From Chlamydiae bacterium RIFCSPHIGHO2_12_FULL_27_8 (GTDB lineage Bacteria; Chlamydiota; Chlamydiia; Chlamydiales; SM23-39): a stretch of DNA of 7,509 bases. Positions 1 through 4,195 of the stretch are shown piece by piece. Location of the stretch: contig MGLU01000083.1 in the NCBI GenBank assembly GCA_001796155.1, forward strand, positions 1-7,509. The letters run 5' to 3'. The first letter of the stretch is position 1, and every line of letters starts with the position of its first letter. Made by a program: the position numbers and the translations under genes. The notes under the pieces were generated by a model. The model made no database searches. It was given only the letters and a program-made list of their open reading frames with translations, and was not told the origin of the DNA.

Positions 1-364
1 ACTTTGGTTTTTGTATATGCCAAGAGAAATTTTATATAAAAGAATTGAACAAAGATGTGATGAAATGATTGAAAAAGGTTTTTTAGAGGAAGTAGAAAAA
101 CTTAAGGAAATGGGTTTTGAAAACAATCATTCAGCTTCTCAAGCAATAGGATACAGACAAGCTTTGGAATTTCTAAAAAGTGAAAGAAAAGATTCAGACA
201 AATTAAAATTTATATGTGATTTTAAACAAGCATCTAAAAGATATGTTAAAAGACAATTTACATGGTTTAAAAAGGATCCAAATTTCAGATGGCTTGATGT
301 TAGTGAGCTTAGTAAAGACAAAATAATTGAATATATTCTTCAGGATTACGAACAGTCATTTTAA
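1..364 (+). CDS. miaA: tRNA dimethylallyltransferase MiaA, C-terminal part (5' end outside window)
   Basis: MiaA transfers a dimethylallyl group to N6 of A37 in tRNAs that read UNN codons, which stabilises codon-anticodon pairing. The frame is open from base 2, reading LWFLYMPREILYKRI, so the TTG at 11 and ATG at 17 are internal codons and not starts. About 120 residues are visible, the last third of a protein usually 300-340 residues long. Family landmarks are seen in order: PREILYKRIEQRCDEMIEKGFLEEV, then SQAIGYRQALEFL, then SKRYVKRQFTWFKK, matching the usual 'RRYAKRQ-TWFR' segment near the C-terminus. The P-loop and catalytic Asp lie upstream of the window. The gene converges on the hip operon with 65 bp between stops. 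No strong terminator is visible there, only a weak AT-rich inverted repeat around 376-400. Confidence 0.93.
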   Translation, partial: LWFLYMPREILYKRIEQRCDEMIEKGFLEEVEKLKEMGFENNHSASQAIGYRQALEFLKSERKDSDKLKFICDFKQASKRYVKRQFTWFKKDPNFRWLDVSELSKDKIIEYILQDYEQSF

Positions 365-429
365 CAATGTCCAAATTTTAAAACTTCGATTTCTTAAAAT
401 ACATATATTTATTCCGACAAAAATAATAC

Positions 430-1077
430 TCATGAATTTTTTTCGTAGGTTATTTTTTGGAGCATCCCTTTGAGTTTTTCAGTTGCAAACACCCATTTTT
501 CATGAACTAAATAGCCGCTGTTAACCAATAAGAAGTATAATGTAACACTAGGGAAGTGCATAAGAATTTCTAATCGTTTTAGTATTTCACTACCCCTTAT
601 CCGACCTCTTTCGATAGCATTTAATGAATTCTGAGAAATTTCAAAAACAGCTGCAAACTCACGGGTAGTAAGTCCCAACATATTTCTGAATTCAACGATG
701 TCTTTGGGATTTATGTCTCGCTTAAAAATAGGATAAAAAATAAAAGAGGATGGACCTTTGCTTCCCACTGTTGATAAGAGAATGAAGAGGTCTTGTTCCT
801 TGGGGTCAATCCCCATAGCCAAACAATATTCTGAATAGGCAGGATTTTGGGTAGATGGAATACGATCTTCAAGGGATGGGAATAATCTATCTGAGGAAAA
901 TTCTTTTTGAGTTAGAGGAAATTCAGGGCCAAGAGCAATGCTATTCCTAGCATTGAAATAGGAATCTTCATAGCTAAAAATGAATTTCTGATCAATTTTG
1001 TATAATCTTCCGACAAGTGTTTGAGTCTTTCTTTTTTTTAAAAATACAAATACACCAATGGTTTTTAATGCTTGCAT
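430..1077 (-). CDS. HipS-like domain fused to Xre-type HTH: putative antitoxin/repressor of HipT kinase
   Basis: A 215-residue protein with two recognisable halves. Residues about 7-116 look like the HipA N-terminal subdomain, called HipS when it is a separate protein: VGRLY at 22-26, FSYEDSYF at 34-41, the DRLFPSLEDRIPS stretch at 63-75 (HipA: 'FF-NLLPEG'), and LFILLSTVGSKGPSSFIFYP at 97-116. Residues about 125-185 form a helix-turn-helix of the HipB/Cro-C1 kind, with the core REFAAVFEISQNSLNAIERG at 139-158. In E. coli HipBST these two functions sit on separate small proteins; here they are one chain. By analogy the HTH half should bind the operators at 2001-2074 and the HipS half should neutralise the kinase encoded just upstream; both roles are inferred. 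The ATG overlaps the end of the kinase gene by 13 bp, implying translational coupling. GC is clearly higher than in the flanking core genes. Confidence 0.82.
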   Translation of the reverse strand: MQALKTIGVFVFLKKRKTQTLVGRLYKIDQKFIFSYEDSYFNARNSIALGPEFPLTQKEFSSDRLFPSLEDRIPSTQNPAYSEYCLAMGIDPKEQDLFILLSTVGSKGPSSFIFYPIFKRDINPKDIVEFRNMLGLTTREFAAVFEISQNSLNAIERGRIRGSEILKRLEILMHFPSVTLYFLLVNSGYLVHEKWVFATEKLKGMLQKITYEKNS

Positions 1078-1970
1078 AGTTCCTCAATTCTTTTTGAGAT
1101 CAGACGTAACAAAGCTTGTTTTCTTTTTTCGCTTATGAAGCTGTTCTCTACTAGAGTTTTGATTGTTTTAGGATGCAACTTTTTCTTAAAACTCCGGATA
1201 ACATGGCTATAACCCAAACGACTCCATTCCAAAACGTAATCTTTCATCGTTGGTTTGTCGGAGTGTTTTGTAAAAATTGATCCTCGTGGTTGTAAATCTG
1301 CTCCTAATATTGACGAGTCTTCCAAAGCAAGTGCAGATGGGTTGTCGTAGAAAGGGGAAAGCCAGATACCTTTAGGAGACCGAATAAAAGCTAAATTGCG
1401 ACCATGGCGGTCATGGTTGCCAATCAAGCTATCCGCTAAAGTAAGAAAGACAAATCTTTCCTGTTCTCTTTTTCTTTGTGTTTTCTCCCCAATAATTGCA
1501 ACAAGACTTTCGCAGTCGTGTTTTTTTTCATCGTCTATAAAATGATAAATATGATCGAGCGTAGATGTGCTTAAATCTGACATAAAGTTTTTTGTGACGA
1601 AACATAGATTGTCTTCCGGGTATTTTATCAAATAATGATCGGGGACTTGAATTCTTAGACTGCGAAAGATTTGATTCGACAAAAATTCTGTTGCCGGTAG
1701 CTCGGGATATTCTTTCTGTTGAACTTTTAAGATATAGCTTGTTTTTCCTAGGCTCGCAGAATATTTACGATATGATCCATGAAAAAAGCTGATATTTTTT
1801 GGACCTTGACTTTGTAGTCTAAGTGGTGCGGATTGAGAGCGAGCTATAAGATCAACAAAGTTTTCGTAGGTCTCAAAGCATTCTCTAAAACATTTTTCGT
1901 GTAATCCATATCGAGAAGCCTCACCCTCAGAGAATGACTGTTTGCAATGACAGCAATTGCTCGACGCCAT
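1065..1970 (-). CDS. HipT/HipA-family serine/threonine kinase toxin with N-terminal Cys/His cluster
   Basis: HipA-type kinases arrest growth by phosphorylating an aminoacyl-tRNA synthetase (GltX for E. coli HipA, TrpS for E. coli O127 HipT); the target here is unknown. The 301-residue chain lacks the HipA N-terminal subdomain, as HipT does. It opens with a probable zinc knuckle (C6, C7, C9, H24, C27, C31). Kinase motifs follow: a divergent glycine/serine loop SFFHGSYRKYSAS at 61-73, ATP lysine K82 in YILKV, a conserved Glu at 95, the hinge CFVTKNF at 123-129, the catalytic loop GNHDRHGRN at 184-192 (D187, N192; HipA has GATDGHAKN), and the metal-binding PFYD at 206-209 (D209). All key catalytic residues are present, so it is predicted to be active. 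The ATG at 1970 is preceded by AGAGG about 5 nt upstream. It is the first gene of the operon, so toxin precedes antitoxin, the reverse of classical hipBA and hipBST. Confidence 0.85.
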   Translation of the reverse strand: MASSNCCHCKQSFSEGEASRYGLHEKCFRECFETYENFVDLIARSQSAPLRLQSQGPKNISFFHGSYRKYSASLGKTSYILKVQQKEYPELPATEFLSNQIFRSLRIQVPDHYLIKYPEDNLCFVTKNFMSDLSTSTLDHIYHFIDDEKKHDCESLVAIIGEKTQRKREQERFVFLTLADSLIGNHDRHGRNLAFIRSPKGIWLSPFYDNPSALALEDSSILGADLQPRGSIFTKHSDKPTMKDYVLEWSRLGYSHVIRSFKKKLHPKTIKTLVENSFISEKRKQALLRLISKRIEELCKH

Positions 1971-1974
1971 AAAT

Positions 1975-1979
1975 ACCTC
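1975..1979 (-). promoter_or_regulatory. Ribosome binding site of the HipT-like gene
   Basis: On the - strand the sequence reads a run of ten A, then GAGG, then TATTT, then ATG. The spacing is good for a Shine-Dalgarno site and fixes the start of the kinase gene at 1970. Confidence 0.65.
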
Positions 1980-1990
1980 TTTTTTTTTTC

Positions 1991-2020
1991 ATATTACAAG
2001 TTGATGCAATATTGCGTCAA
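1991..2020 (-). promoter_or_regulatory. Proximal promoter of the hip operon
   Basis: On the - strand TTGACG (2015-2020) is followed after 18 bp by TAATAT (1991-1996), close to the sigma-70 consensus. Transcription should start near 1984, inside a run of ten A, giving a leader of about 14 nt that just includes the ribosome binding site. The -35 box and most of the spacer lie inside operator 1, so a bound HTH protein would block RNA polymerase. A second candidate promoter lies farther up: TTGATA (2069-2074), 17 bp, TATGTT (2046-2051). Confidence 0.5.
2001..2020. promoter_or_regulatory. Operator-like palindrome 1
   Basis: TTGATGCAATATTGCGTCAA is a 20-bp palindrome with one mismatched pair out of ten. 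It lies just upstream of the HipT-like gene and overlaps its best promoter. It is probably a binding site for the HTH half of the downstream antitoxin, as HipB represses its own operon; the binding is inferred. Confidence 0.6.
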
Positions 2021-2027
2021 TTATTAG

Positions 2028-2047
2028 TTGACATTTGTTTGCGTCAA
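2028..2047. promoter_or_regulatory. Operator-like palindrome 2
   Basis: TTGACATTTGTTTGCGTCAA has perfect 5-bp outer arms (TTGAC and GTCAA), extended to 6 bp by the flanking G and C, around a non-palindromic centre. It begins exactly 27 bp after operator 1 and shares the TTGCGTCAA end with it. Its left arm is also a perfect TTGACA -35 box on the + strand. Confidence 0.5.
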
Positions 2048-2055
2048 CATAAAAT
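2028..2055 (+). promoter_or_regulatory. Possible divergent promoter facing right
   Basis: TTGACA (2028-2033), 16 bp, then TAAAAT (2050-2055) is a good sigma-70-like match on the + strand and sits inside the operator array. No intact gene follows to the right for more than 2 kb, so it may be a chance match in AT-rich DNA or the remains of a divergent gene or antisense transcript. Confidence 0.25.
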
Positions 2056-2074
2056 TGGATCAATATTGTATCAA
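2055..2074. promoter_or_regulatory. Operator-like palindrome 3
   Basis: TTGGATCAATATTGTATCAA has a perfect 8-bp centre (CAATATTG) and 3-bp outer arms. It begins exactly 27 bp after operator 2. Together with operator 1 it makes the whole region an inverted repeat: ACAAGTTGATGCAATATTG at 1996-2014 matches the complement of CAATATTGTATCAACTTGT at 2061-2079 with one mismatch. Confidence 0.5.
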
Positions 2075-2120
2075 CTTGTATATGGAATTGAAGTAAATGT
2101 CTGATAATTATTTGGTTGTG

Positions 2121-2152
2121 GTCAAATAAAAAGACCTGAAATTTTTTTCAGG
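2121..2152 (-). terminator. Rho-independent terminator
   Basis: On the - strand CCTGAAA, a 4-base loop and TTTCAGG form a perfect 7-bp hairpin (2135-2152), followed directly by TCTTTTTATTT (2124-2134). It follows the RNA-gene 3' scrap at 2159-2182 in the same orientation, as expected for that gene's native terminator. It also shields the hip promoter from transcription entering from the right. Confidence 0.7.
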
Positions 2153-2158
2153 CCGTAT

Positions 2159-2182
2159 TGGAGGTGGAGAGAATCGAACTCT
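2159..2182 (-). other. 3' fragment of a tmRNA or tRNA gene (probable integration scar)
   Basis: Read on the - strand this is a T-loop (TTCGATT) flanked by GAG and CTC, then CACCTCC and A: the T-arm plus the 3' strand of an acceptor stem. The T-stem pairs for four bases before it fails. The 5' acceptor strand, D-arm and anticodon or mRNA-like domain are absent upstream, and no CCA follows. A scrap of this size covering only the RNA 3' end is what tyrosine integrases leave at the far attachment site of a genomic island. The CACCTCCA ending fits tmRNA (ssrA) best in my recollection; tRNA-Ser is the alternative. Confidence 0.55.
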
Positions 2183-2183
2183 T

Positions 2184-2417
2184 TTTCTATCATGTAAATG
2201 GGATTAAAATAGATGAAATAACATCAAGAAAATCAATATTTTAAGATATCAATAAATAATCCGGTTTAATTTAAATTTATTCAGTTTATGCAGTCTAATG
2301 CGTAAAAATTGCGTAAAACAAAAATATTTTTTAAGTGGTGATAATTGGATATTGTCAAAATATTGACATTTATAATATATTGAAAATTATTAAACAATCA
2401 ATTATTGGTATTAATAT
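2184..2417. other. Gene-free spacer between RNA-gene scar and transposase debris
   Basis: I see no credible coding region here. The notable items are the two TGCGTAAAA repeats (2299-2318) and a 16-bp palindrome TGTCAAAATATTGACA at 2353-2368. The rest is AT-rich and featureless to the eye. Confidence 0.5.
2299..2318. repeat. Paired TGCGTAAAA direct repeats
   Basis: TGCGTAAAA occurs at 2299-2307 and 2310-2318, 11 bp apart, about one helical turn. Short direct repeats close to an RNA-gene scar resemble arm-type integrase binding sites of tyrosine-recombinase attachment regions. No integrase gene is in the window, so the role is inferred. Confidence 0.35.
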
Positions 2418-2462
2418 ATTACGCTACTTAGGAGATGGGCAAAAATAAGTTGGACTATTTAA
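2418..2462 (+). pseudogene. Fragment of ISAzo13-like transposase gene, inverted copy
   Basis: In one frame this reads ITLLRRWAKISWTI followed by TAA. It corresponds to ITLLSGWAKIN and the next residues of the - strand fragment at 2524-2688, so it is a diverged copy in opposite orientation. Only about 14 residues remain and the frame is broken on the upstream side. It is non-functional debris. Confidence 0.45.
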
Positions 2463-2518
2463 CTCAATATCCTATGTAATATTTATCTATTAAAACATAA
2501 CATATGGTTATCTCAGAT

Positions 2519-2553
2519 ATTGCTCAGTTTATTTTTGCCCAACCACTTAATAA
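2519..2553 (+). repeat. 35-bp direct repeat, copy 1 (copy 2 at 2713-2747)
   Basis: The two copies begin with ATTGCTCAGTTTATTTTTGC and differ at only two positions (A/G at the 24th base, A/T at the 32nd). They are offset by 194 bp and flank the transposase remnant. A shorter inverted match, TGGGCAAAAATAA, lies at 2436-2448. They come from partial duplications of the same dead gene rather than from IS terminal repeats. Confidence 0.7.
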
Positions 2554-2688
2554 GGTTATACCGCCTCTTCCAAATAATCTTGCTTCAGAAGCCGCCCAGA
2601 TACGCCGACTCTTCTCATTAAAACAAAGTTTAATCTTTGCATATTTGATTTTAATTTGTTTTAAAATGACCAAATTTTTCATGACCAT
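2524..2688 (-). pseudogene. N-terminal remnant of ISAzo13-family transposase
   Basis: A 54-codon reading frame starts with ATG at 2688 (or the second ATG at 2682) and ends in TGA at 2524. Its central part, FNEKSRRIWAASEA then RLFGRGGITLL then SGWAKIN, matches my recollection of the N-terminus of ISAzo13 (Rhodopirellula-type DDE) transposases, whose pattern is 'LNE--RR-WAA-EA--LG-GGI--V--ATG-S--TI'. Reading on past the stop gives AISEI, which continues the pattern, so the TGA is a nonsense mutation; the inverted copy has TGG there. The DDE catalytic domain, normally several hundred residues, is missing. The open frame on the + strand across this region (2504-2713) is its antisense shadow. Local GC is higher than in the core genes. 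Confidence 0.6.
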
Positions 2689-2712
2689 TTATATTATCAA
2701 ATTAAAATTTTA

Positions 2713-2747
2713 ATTGCTCAGTTTATTTTTGCCCAGCCACTTATTAA
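2713..2747 (-). pseudogene. Second short copy of the transposase fragment
   Basis: On the - strand this reads ISGWAKIN, TGA, AI, the same frame and the same stop as in the fragment at 2524-2688. It matches 2519-2553 at 33 of 35 bases. It ends 18 bp before the stop codon of the MFS gene. Confidence 0.5.
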
Positions 2748-2764
2748 TTACTTTTTCAACAGAT

Positions 2765-3994
2765 TTAAAGAGTTTCTTCTTTTACAGACAAAATGTTTGG
2801 TTTTTTTGAACTTTTATATGCAATGTAGATGCCATATAACAGTATTATTAGGCCTATAAAGAGCACTGTAGCCGGATCTATATACTTACATAGCAGGCTG
2901 CCGAATAAAGGTGCGATAAGCCCTCTTATGCCTAAAAAGAGGAGATTTGTTGAGGTATATAAAATACTATTATCATCTTTTGAAAATATCATGCCGGAAA
3001 GATTGAAAATTAATGTGCTCCCTGCTTGAGAAATGCCATATATTAAAAATGCACCATAAAAAAATATTATAGAGTATTTTGAAAAGGCTAATAATAAAAT
3101 ATATAAACTAAAACCGAAGAGAACATAATACATCAAACTGTTTATAGATTTTTTTATAAGTGATTTTTTCCATAAAATTGAAGTTAGACTAAATCCTATT
3201 CCCATAATCACAAGTCTTGCAAAAATCATTTCCTGATGGGTTATTTTTAAAATATCATTTAAAAAAAGATATAAAGCGGGAGTTATTAACATTAATGCAA
3301 ATCCGCCGATTGAAAATCCAATTTGAAAACTTGTAAAATTTTTATCGTTTTTTAAAATTTTACTTATGTTAGAAAAAAAATTTCCGGATATATTTTTTTC
3401 AATTTTTTTAGGAGAGGCAACTTTTAGTTTTAACTGAAAAAAAATTGTAGATATAGAAATAAATGAAGATATAAAAAATAAAATTTTCCAATTTTCAGTG
3501 GACTTGTCTAAAAAACTTCCTATTAAAATACCGATTAGTATGCTTTCAATAAAAACAAAAATCGAAAAAGTGGAAAAAAGATCAAATCTTGAATTTTCAT
3601 CTTTTATATTTCTTTTTAAAATTTCTGTCCATGCGGGTAAATTTGCTTTGTAAAAAAGCTGATATATTACTGAAGAGAAAAAAATATAATAAAAATTATT
3701 TAAAAAAGGTAAAAATAAAAAGGGAATCCTAGCAATTATATATGTAGCAACAGAATTTTTTAAAAGATTAGGTTCACTTTTTTTACTTAAATACACCCCA
3801 AAATAAAAACTTAAGCCGGAAACAATAGGCCTGATCATAATAAATAATGAAAGCTGAAAAGCTGTAGCATTAAGTTCCTTTCTTAAAATAAATGGAAGCA
3901 TTGCATAAAAAGCTATTAACGGCTCATTTAATAAATTTGTTATTAAAAAAGCTGCTTTTGTTTTAAAAGATTCTGAATATGTTTTGCTTATCAT
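2765..3994 (-). CDS. Major facilitator superfamily transporter, substrate unknown
   Basis: A 409-residue, very hydrophobic inner-membrane protein of the size and layout of a 12-helix MFS carrier. Six helices lie within about residues 12-190. A charged cytoplasmic loop follows at about 190-220 (KVASPKKIEKN onward), then six more helices to about 392, and a short polar tail. The loop after helix 2 (GVYLSKKSEP at 66-75) occupies the place of MFS motif A but is degenerate. The NLPAWTEILKRNIKDENSRF segment (118-137) resembles the 'PAW-E-----P---R' region of some MFS families. There is no substrate signature I recognise. The ATG at 3994 has no clear Shine-Dalgarno site; the next Met is at residue 32, too far in. 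It is divergent from the nadD operon and transcribed alone; its 3' end abuts transposase debris. Confidence 0.8.
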   Translation of the reverse strand: MISKTYSESFKTKAAFLITNLLNEPLIAFYAMLPFILRKELNATAFQLSLFIMIRPIVSGLSFYFGVYLSKKSEPNLLKNSVATYIIARIPFLFLPFLNNFYYIFFSSVIYQLFYKANLPAWTEILKRNIKDENSRFDLFSTFSIFVFIESILIGILIGSFLDKSTENWKILFFISSFISISTIFFQLKLKVASPKKIEKNISGNFFSNISKILKNDKNFTSFQIGFSIGGFALMLITPALYLFLNDILKITHQEMIFARLVIMGIGFSLTSILWKKSLIKKSINSLMYYVLFGFSLYILLLAFSKYSIIFFYGAFLIYGISQAGSTLIFNLSGMIFSKDDNSILYTSTNLLFLGIRGLIAPLFGSLLCKYIDPATVLFIGLIILLYGIYIAYKSSKKPNILSVKEETL

Positions 3995-4000
3995 TCTTTT

Positions 4001-4032
4001 ATTATATCACTCAAAAATATTATAAAAATCAA
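4001..4032 (-). promoter_or_regulatory. Candidate promoter of the MFS gene
   Basis: On the - strand TGATATAAT gives a perfect extended -10 (TATAAT at 4001-4006) only 6 bp before the ATG. That would place the transcript start at or next to the start codon (leaderless). A second TATAAT at 4019-4024 would give a leader of about 18 nt. AT-richness makes chance matches likely. Confidence 0.35.
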
Positions 4033-4039
4033 TTTTTTT

Positions 4040-4093
4040 AATTTAAAATAATTATTTTACTTGCTTTTTCAGATTTTCAAATTTAAAATAATT
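4040..4093. repeat. 14-bp direct repeat in divergent promoter region
   Basis: AATTTAAAATAATT occurs at 4040-4053 and 4080-4093, 40 bp apart, between the divergent MFS gene and coiled-coil gene. It may be a pair of regulator sites or a chance product of AT-rich sequence. Confidence 0.3.
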
Positions 4094-4184
4094 TTTGTGC
4101 AAATGGTGGTAATTAGAAAAGTATTTATTAAAATTGTATCATTATATAGAATCTAATGCTTTTCAAAGTTATCTAATATTTTTT

Positions 4185-4189
4185 AAGGA
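4185..4189 (+). promoter_or_regulatory. Ribosome binding site of the coiled-coil gene
   Basis: AAGGA lies 6 nt before the ATG at 4196. It selects this ATG over the overlapping ATG at 4192, which leads straight to a stop. I could not identify a convincing -35/-10 pair in 4030-4180. Confidence 0.6.
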
Positions 4190-4195
4190 TCATGT

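Noticed and set aside
139..321. 60-codon frame on the - strand inside miaA
   Set aside because: Shadow of the well-supported miaA frame.
376..400. AT-only inverted repeat as a miaA terminator
   Set aside because: Seven AT pairs around a 12-base loop with no clear U-tract; too weak to call.
2353..2368. Palindrome TGTCAAAATATTGACA as a fourth hip operator
   Set aside because: The half-sites point the opposite way (TGTCAA then TTGACA) with a 4-bp spacer, unlike the TTGAY-N10-RTCAA sites, and it is out of the 27-bp register.
2436..2541. MITE or insertion sequence bounded by inverted repeats TGGGCAAAAATAA / TTATTTTTGCCCA
   Set aside because: The repeats translate as the same transposase segment (WAKI) in both orientations, so they are coding debris and not element ends; no target-site duplication is visible.
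2504..2713. 69-codon open frame on the + strand
   Set aside because: It is antisense to the ISAzo13-like remnant at 2524-2688, whose - strand translation has a recognisable family pattern, and its second half is low-complexity hydrophobic sequence.
2524..2747. TGA read as Trp (alternative genetic code), since TGA aligns with TGG in the inverted transposase copy
   Set aside because: TGA serves as a normal stop at 6343-6345 (ATGA junction) and at 430-432, and core genes use TGG for Trp, so the standard bacterial code fits; the TGA is a nonsense mutation in a dead gene.
2829..3029. 66-codon + strand frame
   Set aside because: Antisense shadow of the MFS gene with no start signals or recognisable content.
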